Origin: CAZQVN01 sp964596775
Lineage (GTDB): Bacteria; Eisenbacteria; RBG-16-71-46; JABDJR01; JAWXBZ01
Reading direction: 5' to 3'
Length of the DNA: 64,000 nucleotides
Assembly (NCBI GenBank): GCA_964596775.1
Contig: CAZQVN010000013.1
Coordinates: 22,090-86,089 of the forward strand
Shown: piece by piece, positions 9,082 to 17,804 of the stretch
Position numbering within the stretch: the first letter of the stretch is position 1
Layout of the letters: every line of letters begins with the position of its first letter
Made by a program: the position numbers and the translations under genes
Notes under the pieces: model-generated
Databases searched by the model: none
What the model was told of the DNA's origin: nothing
What the model saw: the letters and a program-made list of their open reading frames with translations, nothing else

Positions 9082-9672
9082 ATGAACGCGGATCCCGAGC
9101 GGAAAAAAGCCGAGGCGGAAACCGACCGGGACCTCGTGGCCCGATTCCGGGGAGGGGACCAGTCCGCGTTCGCCGCGCTGGTGTCCCGGCACCAGGCCAC
9201 GGTGTACCGCATCGTGTACCGGATGCTCCGGAACGCGGACGATGCGGAGGAGATCACCCAGATCACGTTCGTCAAGGCGTTCCGGAGTTTCCACAGGTTC
9301 AAGGAGGAGTTCGATTTTCACCCCTGGTTGTACAAGATCGCCGTGAATGCCGCCCTGACCCAGATTGATCGCCGGAAACGGCAGAGAAGCGTGGACATCG
9401 ACGTGGTTCCCGAGGGGCAGCTGCCCCGGCCGCCCCACGAGGAGTCCCCTCTCGAGGTCACGGGGCGCAGGGAACTGCTGGACCAGGTTGAAGAGGCTCT
9501 GGACCGCATTCCGCCGGAGCAGAAGGCCGTTTTTCTGCTCCGGGTCAGCGAGGGACTTTCCTACGAGGAGATCGCCGGAGCGCTCGAGATACCGAAGGGC
9601 ACCGTCATGTCGCGACTTTCACGTGCCCGGGAATCACTTCGTTCTCTGCTGGTAAAGGGTTTTCGGTCATGA
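9082..9672 (+). CDS. ECF-type RNA polymerase sigma factor (RpoE-like)
   Basis: A 196-residue extracytoplasmic-function sigma factor. Region 2 covers DLVARFRGGDQSAFAALV to the DAEEITQITFVKAFRSF helix that contacts the -10 element. Region 4 is the C-terminal helix-turn-helix (LSYEEIAGALEIPKGTVMSRL). The ATG at 9082 is preferred because GGAAGG precedes it; an earlier start would add a non-conserved extension. The stop overlaps the start of the anti-sigma gene by 4 nt (ATGA), the classic pairing that keeps sigma factor and inhibitor at matched levels. The inducing signal is not visible. Confidence 0.93.
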   Translation: MNADPERKKAEAETDRDLVARFRGGDQSAFAALVSRHQATVYRIVYRMLRNADDAEEITQITFVKAFRSFHRFKEEFDFHPWLYKIAVNAALTQIDRRKRQRSVDIDVVPEGQLPRPPHEESPLEVTGRRELLDQVEEALDRIPPEQKAVFLLRVSEGLSYEEIAGALEIPKGTVMSRLSRARESLRSLLVKGFRS

Positions 9673-11297
9673 TGCAGCCCCCCCGAGAGGATGATGGCGT
9701 GACGGACGAACGGGACACCACAGGCCGGCACCCCGCTGCCGAGGAACTCTCCGCGTATCACGACGGGGAAATCGATGCGCAGGAAAGCGTTCGGATCGAC
9801 GCTCACCTGAAAACCTGTCCGGCCTGCACTGCCCTCCTTGTCGCTCTTGCCGATGTGGACCAGTTGGGCCGCGACCTGAACGAGGACCTCCCCGGTCCCG
9901 ACTTCTGGCCCGGTCTCGAGGAACGGATTCTCCGGCGCGTGGCCGAGGAGGGGGGCGCCCCTGAGGGGGTGATTCCTGCGCCCACACTGAATGCGGCCGC
10001 GGCGGTCACCCGCGCTGCAGCCCCCCGGGAAGATCGTACCGGCTGGATCGAACGGGCGTTCGGCTGGAAACGGCTGGGCTGGACTGTGGCCACCGCCGCG
10101 GCCCTGGGTGTCGTCATCCTCACATCCCGCGAGATTCTTCATCAGTCGCCGGTGGAGCCCGAGGTGGCGTTTCGTTCCCGCGAAGCCGTCACCGGCCAAC
10201 GCGATCAGGCCGGGAGTGCTTCGGAAGCCGGCAAGACAGGGGAACCCGCCGGGCCGGAGGCTGCCGGAGCGGAAGGCGTCCCCCCGCCGGCCATGAAGAA
10301 TTCGACCGCCGACCACATGTCCTCCGCACCGGTCGCCGACGAGCGCTCCGCGGCTCCGGCCACTGAAAATAAGGCCGACGCGGGCGGTCCCGGATCTTTC
10401 CCGTCGGAGATCCGCCTGGACAAGGGCGCGACTCCGTCCGCATCGGTCGAGCGCAACCGGACCGACGGCGCCCATTCCGAACGCACGTTGCTCGGAGAGG
10501 ACAGTCCGCCGGGCGCGAAAAGCGAAGACCGGGCGGCCCGGGAGGCGGGATCCGCCCCACCCGCTCAAACCGGAGTCTCTCGAACCGAGGCATCTCCGTC
10601 TCCTCCCGTGTCGGCGCCCAAACCCTCCCTCCTGGCCGACGGGGACAAACGGACCGCCGGCGCGACCCCGTCCGGATCGATGGGGCTGACCGCGTCACCG
10701 GAGGAGGACGCCGCCGGCGCTGGGACCGCGGCTCCCGACGCCGTCACCGGCAGGCAGGATTCCGGGGGTCTTGACCCCGCGGTCTACGTGGCCGAAGTGA
10801 ACCGTCGCCTGGATCGAAGGAAATCCGGAGCCGACGCCGGCGTGGTTCCCCCGGGCGATGACGCGGCGAGCCGTCTTGCCGAGGCTTCTTCCCGGTTCGC
10901 GAAGGAAAAGAGCCCGTTTCGCGACTTCCGGATCGTCTACGCGGCGGCGTTTCGGGCCATGGAGGCGCAGGAGTACGAGCTGGCCGCCCGGGGATTCGAG
11001 CTCGTGTCGAGCCATGTGCCCGGAAGCGACCTCGCGCGCGACGCCGACGTCCAGGGGCGCCTGGCCCGGTTCCGGATCCTGCTCGGAGCAGGGTCCGAGC
11101 CCCGGGACGTTCTACGCCGGGCTTCCGCGCAGGCGGAGGCCTCCTGGCAGGCGGCGGAAGGAAACCCGGGACCCGAAACCTGTCGCGCGGCGCTGGCGGA
11201 CGAAAAGGTCCGGCTCCTGCTTCTCGGTGAGTTCGATCCCGCCGCGGACCGTGGCCCGTACGAGGAACGTGTGCGGACGCTGTCCCGGTGCTCCTGA
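9669..11297 (+). CDS. Zinc-finger transmembrane anti-sigma factor with long disordered periplasmic part
   Basis: The N-terminus carries a zinc-binding anti-sigma motif: His46-x3-Cys50-x2-Cys53 in AHLKTCPAC. It should bind the adjacent ECF sigma factor in the cytoplasm. One membrane helix lies at about 136-153. What follows is unusual: about 250 residues rich in Pro, Ala, Gly, Ser and charged residues, probably disordered and periplasmic, then a more ordered, alpha-helical C-terminal part (about 400-542) that may form TPR-like helices (PFRDFRIVYAAAFRAM and after). At 542 residues it is more than twice the usual anti-sigma length. The C-terminal part may sense or bind something, but no known domain is recognised. 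Confidence 0.8.
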   Translation: MMQPPREDDGVTDERDTTGRHPAAEELSAYHDGEIDAQESVRIDAHLKTCPACTALLVALADVDQLGRDLNEDLPGPDFWPGLEERILRRVAEEGGAPEGVIPAPTLNAAAAVTRAAAPREDRTGWIERAFGWKRLGWTVATAAALGVVILTSREILHQSPVEPEVAFRSREAVTGQRDQAGSASEAGKTGEPAGPEAAGAEGVPPPAMKNSTADHMSSAPVADERSAAPATENKADAGGPGSFPSEIRLDKGATPSASVERNRTDGAHSERTLLGEDSPPGAKSEDRAAREAGSAPPAQTGVSRTEASPSPPVSAPKPSLLADGDKRTAGATPSGSMGLTASPEEDAAGAGTAAPDAVTGRQDSGGLDPAVYVAEVNRRLDRRKSGADAGVVPPGDDAASRLAEASSRFAKEKSPFRDFRIVYAAAFRAMEAQEYELAARGFELVSSHVPGSDLARDADVQGRLARFRILLGAGSEPRDVLRRASAQAEASWQAAEGNPGPETCRAALADEKVRLLLLGEFDPAADRGPYEERVRTLSRCS

Positions 11298-11340
11298 ACG
11301 GGTTCCTGCTTTGATTCTGGTCCCGCTTCCGATCCTTGGC

Positions 11341-11346
11341 TAGAAT
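11341..11346 (+). promoter_or_regulatory. -10 box (TAGAAT) just upstream of the exported protein gene
   Basis: TAGAAT lies 9 nt before the ATG at 11356 and 6 nt before the GTG at 11353. There is no Shine-Dalgarno sequence, so transcription would start at or next to the start codon. The -35 region is poor. Confidence 0.5.
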
Positions 11347-11355
11347 CGCGCGGTG

Positions 11356-13542
11356 ATGCGAATCCCGCACCCCCCAGACACATTCTCCCGATTCCGGCTG
11401 CCGTGCGCGACCGCGCTGTTCGTGTTCCTCGTTTCCTGCTTGGCGGGGGGCGGGGGCCTGAACGTGGCGTCGGCGGCTGAGACCGCACGGACGGATTCGT
11501 CGTCCGCCGCACCGGGCTTCACCCCGCTCAGGGTGGCGGAGTATCCGCTCTCTCCGGGCATGGTCTGGCGCTACCGGACGGAGGAAACGCTGCCGAACGG
11601 GGAGGGGATCGAGTCGCGGACCGGCCTGCTCGAGGTCAAGGCCCTGGCCCGGCACCGGCACGGATCGCTGAACGTGACCGTACTCGCGCGGCAGCGCAGC
11701 GGTCCGGAACCGTCCGAGGACATCGCGTTCGTCGTCGAGTCCGACTCCGCGGCATGGTTCATTTCCGACCCGAGGCGCATGCGGGCGATCTTCGCCGGGG
11801 ATCGGGACGCACTGGATCCGGAACGGGCGGATCTTCGCCTTCCCCTCGTGCCGGGAAGGAAGTGGGGGGTGCTGGAGAGTCGCGAACGGCCGGACAGCCG
11901 GTACGTGTGGACCGTCGGAGCCCCGGAGGCCATCGTGGTTCCCGCGGGCTCCTTCGAGTGTCTGCCGGTTCGATTCAGCACGCTGCCCGACGAATCGACG
12001 ACCTGGTACCGGGCCGGCACGGGTCTCGTTCAATACGTCTATCGCCACCCGGGCAATCGGGTGATGGAGTCGTGGCGCCTGATCGAGTTCCGGCGCGGCC
12101 CGGTGGATAGCGCGGCGGTGGGCCGGGCGATCGATGGCGCCTTTGATCGCCTGCTGGCGCAGCCGGGATTCTGGTCGAGGAGATCGTCCGCTGTCTGGGA
12201 TCCGACTCTGCGCGCGCTCCTCGGTCCTCTCAGCGGCGGGGACGGCGCCGACCTCGACGAGGGAATCCGGAGATTCAACATCCGCGGGAACGGATCCGGT
12301 CTTTCCGTGGAGCAGGTGTCCAATGTTCCGTCCTGGGCGTACCTGGTCCGCTGGCGGAGCGACCTCGGCGTGCACCATGTTTACGCCCGGGAGTGGGAGC
12401 CGATCAGCGGCGGCACGCTCGGGCCGGATCCGGCACCGCCGCTCTTTCTCGACTCCGTCTCGAAAACGGCCCCCGGGAAGGTCCTCCAGTCCGTTCGCGC
12501 CGGTTTTCTCAGGGCGCGGGATGCCGCCGATCGAGGCGATCGAGTGAGGGCCGGACTCGCGGCGGATTCGGCCATGGCCATGGCCGCGGATGCCCTGGCC
12601 GCGATCCTCGACCGGGCGCCGGCCGACGCGGGGGTCACCGGGGTCAAGGAACTCGTCAGCGAGGCGATCGGCGATGCCTTTCTCGTGACGCATTACGGCA
12701 GTCGTATCCGGATCGACGACGGCTACGTGCGCTATCGTCTTGAGCGGGAATCGGGGCTGAACGGAGTGTCCGCCGACATCGTGAGTGACGGCAGAACCCG
12801 CTACGGTCCGGCGCCGAGAGTCCGCCTCGCCGGTGGCCCGGAAACCTGGGTTCCGGGAGGTGGGGCGCCGACCATGGATCCCCGGCGTGTCCTGGATCTC
12901 GACTGGTCGCGCGAAACACCCGAACCGGACCTGCTCCTCTGGTCCGCCGGCCTCCCGCCTGCGGTGCAACCTTCCATTCTTCTCTATCGCCTGGAAAGGG
13001 GGGGCGAGGCGCGGCCGCTCTGGAAGAAGGAACTGCTGGACGGCAGGGCGCGCATCGACGGAGACGGCGGGCGCCTGGAGTTGAACTATGCGCTCCGCGA
13101 CTCCCTGAACGGACTTTTCCGTACCCGGTGGCGTGAAACCTACGACCCGCCCACGGTCGGCGATCCCGGTCCGGCTCCGGTCCGCCGCGAGATCCTGAAT
13201 CCGTGGGTGGCGACGACCGCCCGGGTCGTCCATGCATTGAGGGCGGGTCGCCGGGATCTGGCCGCCCCCGTGGTGCGCGGAGCCGAACTCCTCGGGAGGC
13301 TGGAAGGTTCATGGCTCGCGGACGCGGGAGTCGTGATCCAGTCGGCGGCCGCGGATCCGGAATCGATCGACGAGCTTCACGGCGACCGCGTAGCCTCCGT
13401 TTTCCTGAAGCGCGGTCCGAAACGGCTGCCGGAGAATCCGGGACCCGAGGGACTGGTGATGAGGCTGTCCCCCGATGCGAACGGCATCTGGGTCGTCATC
13501 GACCTCGTCGCTCGATATCCCCAGGATTTCATCAACCGGTGA
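11356..13542 (+). CDS. Large exported protein or lipoprotein of unknown function
   Basis: The 728-residue protein begins with a signal sequence (hydrophobic core about 17-32). FLVSC fits a lipobox, so it may be a lipoprotein; cleavage at ASA-AE by signal peptidase I is the alternative. Residues about 55-250 resemble exported proteins in which a beta-rich domain contains VPAGSFECLPVRF and then WYRAGTGLVQYVYR, a pattern seen in many uncharacterised bacterial lipoproteins. The rest shows no domain I recognise. The ATG start is preferred over the GTG 3 nt upstream because of its distance from the TAGAAT box. It follows the sigma/anti-sigma pair by 55 nt and overlaps the next gene by 4 nt. Confidence 0.72.
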   Translation: MRIPHPPDTFSRFRLPCATALFVFLVSCLAGGGGLNVASAAETARTDSSSAAPGFTPLRVAEYPLSPGMVWRYRTEETLPNGEGIESRTGLLEVKALARHRHGSLNVTVLARQRSGPEPSEDIAFVVESDSAAWFISDPRRMRAIFAGDRDALDPERADLRLPLVPGRKWGVLESRERPDSRYVWTVGAPEAIVVPAGSFECLPVRFSTLPDESTTWYRAGTGLVQYVYRHPGNRVMESWRLIEFRRGPVDSAAVGRAIDGAFDRLLAQPGFWSRRSSAVWDPTLRALLGPLSGGDGADLDEGIRRFNIRGNGSGLSVEQVSNVPSWAYLVRWRSDLGVHHVYAREWEPISGGTLGPDPAPPLFLDSVSKTAPGKVLQSVRAGFLRARDAADRGDRVRAGLAADSAMAMAADALAAILDRAPADAGVTGVKELVSEAIGDAFLVTHYGSRIRIDDGYVRYRLERESGLNGVSADIVSDGRTRYGPAPRVRLAGGPETWVPGGGAPTMDPRRVLDLDWSRETPEPDLLLWSAGLPPAVQPSILLYRLERGGEARPLWKKELLDGRARIDGDGGRLELNYALRDSLNGLFRTRWRETYDPPTVGDPGPAPVRREILNPWVATTARVVHALRAGRRDLAAPVVRGAELLGRLEGSWLADAGVVIQSAAADPESIDELHGDRVASVFLKRGPKRLPENPGPEGLVMRLSPDANGIWVVIDLVARYPQDFINR

Positions 13543-14204
13543 CGCCCCGCCGCCTCATCTTCACGACCCTGTACGGCATTTCCATGGGGCTCCTCGAGGC
13601 CGCGGTGGTCGTGTACCTGCGCCTGCTCTTCTATCCGGACGGCTTCCGGTTTCCGCTCGTGCCCCTGCCGGATACGGTGCTGGCGGTGGAAACGGTGCGC
13701 GAGGCCGCGACACTGCTCATGCTCTGGGCGGTCGCGGCCCTGGCCGGCCGGACGGGGTGGGAGCGGTTTGCGTTCTTCGCCTATCTCTTCGGCGTCTGGG
13801 ACATTCTCTACTACGCGGGTCTTGCGGTCTGGCTGGGCTGGCCGGGTTCGCTGATGGAGTGGGACATCCTGTTCCTGATTCCGCGCATCTGGGCCGGGCC
13901 GGTGCTCGCCCCGGTGATCATCTCCGCGTCGCTCATCGCAGCGGCGCTGGTGATCCTGCGGTTCGAGTCGCGAAGGGTGCGCATTCATCTCGACCTGTTC
14001 GACTGGTCGGGGCTCGGCCTGTCCCTGGCGCTTCTCCTGTGGGCGTTCATGGCCAATCACGACATCGTCGCGGCCGGGAGAACTCCGGAGCAGTTTCCCT
14101 GGGGTGTGTTCCTTGCCGGAACCGGAACGGCCTGGGGGGTTCTCGCCAAGGTCGTCCTCAGGAATCCGCGGGGCCGGCTCCCCCGCCGTTACGGCCTCAA
14201 GTAG
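13539..14204 (+). CDS. Polytopic inner-membrane protein of unknown function
   Basis: A 221-residue protein with about six predicted membrane helices, for example around FTTLYGISMGLLEAAVVVY, TLLMLWAVAALAG, APVIISASLIAAALVIL and GLSLALLLWAFMA. Conserved-looking polar residues within the helices (MGLLEAAVVVYLR and FAYLFGVWDILYYAGL) suggest a ligand-binding or enzymatic role, but no family function is known to me. The GTG start overlaps the preceding stop (GTGA), so it is translationally coupled to the large exported protein and probably acts with it. Confidence 0.75.
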   Translation: MTPRRLIFTTLYGISMGLLEAAVVVYLRLLFYPDGFRFPLVPLPDTVLAVETVREAATLLMLWAVAALAGRTGWERFAFFAYLFGVWDILYYAGLAVWLGWPGSLMEWDILFLIPRIWAGPVLAPVIISASLIAAALVILRFESRRVRIHLDLFDWSGLGLSLALLLWAFMANHDIVAAGRTPEQFPWGVFLAGTGTAWGVLAKVVLRNPRGRLPRRYGLK

Positions 14205-14216
14205 GGAAGTCCGTGA

Positions 14217-14933
14217 TCAGGCCGGTCCGGTTTTCCCCGGGTCGGTGTCCTCGCCGGGCGTCGTGGAAATGTTCCCGTGACGGACGTCCCGTCCCTGCGT
14301 GGCGAAGATGACCTCCTCGGCCACGTTCGTGGCGTGATCGGCCACCCGTTCCAGATACTTGGCGATGAAGATCAGCCGGGTGGCCCGGGTGATCGTTCTC
14401 GGATCCTCGAGCATGTACGTGAGAAGCTCCCGGAACAACTGCGAGTGGATGGAATCCACCGCCGCGTCCGCCGCGAGAATCTGTCGCGCCTTGCGCGGGT
14501 CGGCATCCATGAAGCAGTTGAGCGAACCGGACAGCATCGCCCGCACCATTTCGGCCATGCGGGGCAGGTCGATGTACGGCTTGAGCTGGGGTTCCTCATT
14601 CAACTCGACCACCCGTTCGGCGATGTTGACCGCGAGGTCGCCCATCCGCTCGAGATCGGTGGAGATCTTGAGCGCCGCGATGACGAGGCGCAGATCGCCG
14701 GCCGCCGGCTGGCGCAGGGCGATGATCTGGAACGCCGTCGCGTCCACGTCCATCTCCAGGCGGTCGACCATGCCGTCCTTTTCCTGGACCGCCTCCGCCA
14801 GGGATGTGTCCCGGGTGGTCAACGCCGACAGGCTGTCGGCAAGCATCGCCTCGACCAGGCCGCCCATGGTGAGGATCTTCTTCTTGAGCTCTTCGAGTTC
14901 GTTGTCGAACTCCCGGCGCACGACGGCTGGCAT
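14217..14933 (-). CDS. phoU: Phosphate signalling regulator PhoU
   Basis: A 238-residue, all-helical protein made of two repeated three-helix PhoU domains, each with an acidic metal-binding signature: DLERMGDLAVNIAE in the first and YLERVADHATNVAEEV in the second. PhoU links PstSCAB activity to the PhoR kinase and represses the Pho response when phosphate is plentiful. It is the last gene of the phosphate block; its start overlaps the pstB stop by 1 nt. The C-terminal 25 residues are a low-complexity tail. Confidence 0.95.
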   Translation of the reverse strand: MPAVVRREFDNELEELKKKILTMGGLVEAMLADSLSALTTRDTSLAEAVQEKDGMVDRLEMDVDATAFQIIALRQPAAGDLRLVIAALKISTDLERMGDLAVNIAERVVELNEEPQLKPYIDLPRMAEMVRAMLSGSLNCFMDADPRKARQILAADAAVDSIHSQLFRELLTYMLEDPRTITRATRLIFIAKYLERVADHATNVAEEVIFATQGRDVRHGNISTTPGEDTDPGKTGPA

Positions 14934-15691
14934 CAGCCAAACCTCCCTGTGATGTAATCCTCCGTGTTTCGATTGCGAGGATTCGTGAACAATTCCGTGG
15001 TCGGGGCGAACTCGATGAGTTCCCCGAGATAGAAATAGGCGGTTTCATCCGACACCCGGGCCGCCTGCTGCATGTTGTGGGTCACGATGATCACGGTGTA
15101 GTCGCTCTTCAGTTCGTGGATGGTGGCCTCGACCTGGGCGGTGGAAATCGGATCCAGGGCGGAAGCCGGCTCGTCCATCAGGATCACCTCGGGATTCACC
15201 GCAAGCGTCCGGGCGATGCACAGGCGCTGCTGCTGTCCGCCGGACAGCGCCAGGGCCGGCTCGTTCAGGCGATCCTTGATCTCCTCCCAGATGGCGGCCC
15301 TTCGGGCCGAACGCTCGACGATGTCGTCGAGCTGCCCCTTGCGGCCGATCCCGTTGACGCGGGGGCCGTAGGCGATGTTTTCGTAGATCGATTTCGGGAA
15401 CGGATTCGACTTCTGGAAGACCATTCCCACCCGGCGCCGCAGGTCCACGACATCCACGCGCCGGTCGTGAATATCGAGCCCGTCGATCTCGACCGTACCC
15501 TCGATCGTGACGTTCGGAATCAGGTCGTTCATGCGGTTCAGGCAGCGCAGGAACGTGGACTTCCCGCACCCCGAGGGGCCGATGAGCGCCGTGACCGAAT
15601 GCGCCGGAATGTCCAGCGTGATCTTCTTCAGCGCCGGCTTGTCGCCGTAGCGGAGATCCAGGTCGCGGACGACGATCTTGGTCGTGTTCAT
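14933..15691 (-). CDS. pstB: Phosphate ABC transporter ATP-binding protein PstB
   Basis: The 252-residue ATPase of the high-affinity phosphate importer. Walker A is GPSGCGKS (38-45), the ABC signature is LSGGQQQRLCIAR, Walker B is VILMDEPASALDP, and the switch histidine is in VIIVTHNMQQA. DETAYFYLGELIE near the C-terminus is typical of PstB. Length is normal. It overlaps both pstA and phoU by 1 nt (TGATG), showing tight translational coupling. Confidence 0.98.
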   Translation of the reverse strand: MNTTKIVVRDLDLRYGDKPALKKITLDIPAHSVTALIGPSGCGKSTFLRCLNRMNDLIPNVTIEGTVEIDGLDIHDRRVDVVDLRRRVGMVFQKSNPFPKSIYENIAYGPRVNGIGRKGQLDDIVERSARRAAIWEEIKDRLNEPALALSGGQQQRLCIARTLAVNPEVILMDEPASALDPISTAQVEATIHELKSDYTVIIVTHNMQQAARVSDETAYFYLGELIEFAPTTELFTNPRNRNTEDYITGRFG

Positions 15692-16638
15692 CAGGAGGCC
15701 CTCTTTCTGAGTGCCTGGCGCAGGAATACGGCGGACAGGTTCATCACGAAAACGAGAAACAGGAGAACGACCGCCGTACCATAGGCGAGCGGGCGCGATG
15801 CTTCGATCTCGGTGCCCGATGTGGATATGACGTAGAGATGATAAGGCAGAGCCATGACCTGATCCAGCACCGAACTCGGCAGCCGCGGAAGAAAGTAGGC
15901 TGCGGCCGTGAACAGGATCGGGGCGGTTTCACCGGCCACGCGACCCACGGAGAGGATCGTTCCGGTCAGGATTCCGGACCCGGCGGCGGGGAGGACGACG
16001 AAGCGAATCGTCTGCCACTGGGTGGCGCCAAGGGCCAGGCTGGCCTGACGGAGATCCTTGGGGACGGACTTCAGGGCTTCCTCCGCCGTGCGTATGATGA
16101 CGGGAAGGGCAACGAGGGCAAGGGTCAGCCCCCCGGCCAGGATCGAGGTGCCGAATCCCATTCCCTTGACGAAGAGCGCCATGCCGAACAGTCCGAACAC
16201 CACGGAGGGCACGCCGGCGAGGTTGCTGGTGGCCATGACGATGCCCCGCTTGAGCAGCCCGTCCTTCAGGTATTCGTTCAGGTAGATCGCCGACAGCACG
16301 CCGAGCGGAACCGAGACGGCCATGGCCACCGCGGTCAGGCAGAGAGTTCCCACGATGGCCGGAAAGATTCCTCCCGCGGTCATCCCGTCGGACGGCATCT
16401 GCGTCAGGAATTCCCAGGACAACGCCTTGCCCAGCCCGCGCGTGAGAAGAAACCAGAGCAGCAGCGCGAGCACCGCCACGATGACCACCGCGTTGGCGCG
16501 GAGGAGGAGAAACCAGAACGACTCCGCGCGGCGGCGGGACGCCGCCGACCGCAGTTTCGGCCCGCCCATCGGTCCTGTCCGCGCGGGTTGCGGCGTCGCG
16601 CCTTCGGGAAGGGACATCTCGACTCCCTCCATCGTCAA
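15691..16638 (-). CDS. pstA: Phosphate ABC transporter permease PstA
   Basis: A 315-residue inner-membrane permease with six expected helices. The EAA-type loop that contacts PstB is visible as EEALKSVPKDLRQASLALGATQWQ. Family-typical GVPSVVFGLFG and SVGRVAGETAPILFTA are present. About 45 polar residues precede the first helix, longer than in many PstA proteins. The ATG overlaps the pstC stop by 4 nt (ATGA); the nearby in-frame Met at residue 8 is an alternative start. Confidence 0.95.
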   Translation of the reverse strand: MTMEGVEMSLPEGATPQPARTGPMGGPKLRSAASRRRAESFWFLLLRANAVVIVAVLALLLWFLLTRGLGKALSWEFLTQMPSDGMTAGGIFPAIVGTLCLTAVAMAVSVPLGVLSAIYLNEYLKDGLLKRGIVMATSNLAGVPSVVFGLFGMALFVKGMGFGTSILAGGLTLALVALPVIIRTAEEALKSVPKDLRQASLALGATQWQTIRFVVLPAAGSGILTGTILSVGRVAGETAPILFTAAAYFLPRLPSSVLDQVMALPYHLYVISTSGTEIEASRPLAYGTAVVLLFLVFVMNLSAVFLRQALRKRAS

Positions 16639-17804
16639 TCCCCCTCCCGGCGCCCGGCCACCCAGTCCGCCACGATGTTCAGCAGAAACGTGGACAGGAA
16701 CAGCGCGATGCCGACGGCGAACAGCGCCTGGTAGTGAATCCCGCCCTGCGGCGCCTCGCCGAGTTCCGCGGCGATCGTCGCCGTGAGAGTGCGCACCGGC
16801 TTGAGCAGGCTGGTCGGAATCTGGGCGGCATTGCCGGTGACCATCAGAACGGTCATCGTTTCACCGACGGCGCGCCCGACGCCGAGAATGACGGCCGCCG
16901 AAATGCCGGAGATCGCCGACGGGACGACGACATGGATGATCGTCTGCCACTGTGTGCCGCCGAGGGCCAGCGAAGCCTCGCGGTAGCTGCGCGGAACCGC
17001 GGTCAGGGCATCCTCGGACACGGAAATGATCGTGGGAAGAGCCATGATGGCCAGCATGATGATGCCGGCGAGGGCGGTTTCGCCGACGTCGAGTCTGTAC
17101 ATCCGCTGGAGGAACGGAACCACGACGACCAGGCCGAAGAATCCGTAGACCACCGACGGGATGCCGGCGAGGAGTTCGATGATCGGCTTGAGCGCCGCCC
17201 GAACGTTCGGCCTGGCTACTTCCGCCAGGTAGATGGCGGCGGCCAGCCCCATGGGCAGGGCCACCACGATCGCTCCGGCGGTGACGAGAAGACTGCCGAG
17301 GATCAGCGCCAGGATTCCGAACTGCGGCGCAGGTTCCGCGGTCGGGTACCAGGCCCGGCCGGTGAGGAACTGCAGAACCCCCACTTTTGGAACCCGGATG
17401 TTCCGAACGTGAGCGGCCGCGGCGGGATCCTCGGTCAGTTCATCCTCGAAGACGGCTCCGACGGCGCCGGGAGTGGCCGCTATCAGCGCCGTGAGTGTCG
17501 CGTGTTCCTCCTGGTTGTCGAGGTCGTCGTAATCGAGCCAGAGGGTCGGTCCCTGGGCCGCCCCGACCTCGGACCAGTCCGCAATCGCACCTTCGGAGAT
17601 GTGACGGATCTGCTCCGGATCCAGCGATTCGATGCCGGACCGCGGGTCGGCCACGATGACCATGCCGAAGTCCAGGGGAACGGCCCGGAACAGGCCGGCG
17701 CCTTCCTTGATCAGGAATCCGATGATGAGAAAGATCACGGCGGAAGACAGAACGGCGGAGAAGAGAAACACCCACGCCATCAGCCTGTCCGCGAATTTCT
17801 TCAC
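16635..17804 (-). CDS. pstC: Phosphate ABC transporter permease PstC with PstS-like periplasmic segment
   Basis: A 389-residue permease, longer than the usual 300-320. The permease core runs from about residue 163 with GIPSVVYGFFGL, the EAA loop EDALTAVPRSYREASLALG and GRAVGETMTVLM. Between helix 1 (about 9-31) and helix 2 lies an extra periplasmic stretch (about 48-140) that looks like part of a PstS protein: LDPEQIRHISEGAIADWSEV compares with LTIEQLGNIFTGAVTNWKDV in the PstS of this same locus, and TPGAVGAV matches the PstS-type pattern of a small glycine-rich strand. The GTG start overlaps the porin stop (GTGA). Confidence 0.93.
   Translation of the reverse strand: MKKFADRLMAWVFLFSAVLSSAVIFLIIGFLIKEGAGLFRAVPLDFGMVIVADPRSGIESLDPEQIRHISEGAIADWSEVGAAQGPTLWLDYDDLDNQEEHATLTALIAATPGAVGAVFEDELTEDPAAAAHVRNIRVPKVGVLQFLTGRAWYPTAEPAPQFGILALILGSLLVTAGAIVVALPMGLAAAIYLAEVARPNVRAALKPIIELLAGIPSVVYGFFGLVVVVPFLQRMYRLDVGETALAGIIMLAIMALPTIISVSEDALTAVPRSYREASLALGGTQWQTIIHVVVPSAISGISAAVILGVGRAVGETMTVLMVTGNAAQIPTSLLKPVRTLTATIAAELGEAPQGGIHYQALFAVGIALFLSTFLLNIVADWVAGRREGD

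Noticed and set aside
10744..13233. 829-codon minus-strand frame opposite the exported-protein gene
   Set aside because: It is an antisense frame of strong composition bias with no recognisable motif, and the sense gene has a signal peptide and promoter.
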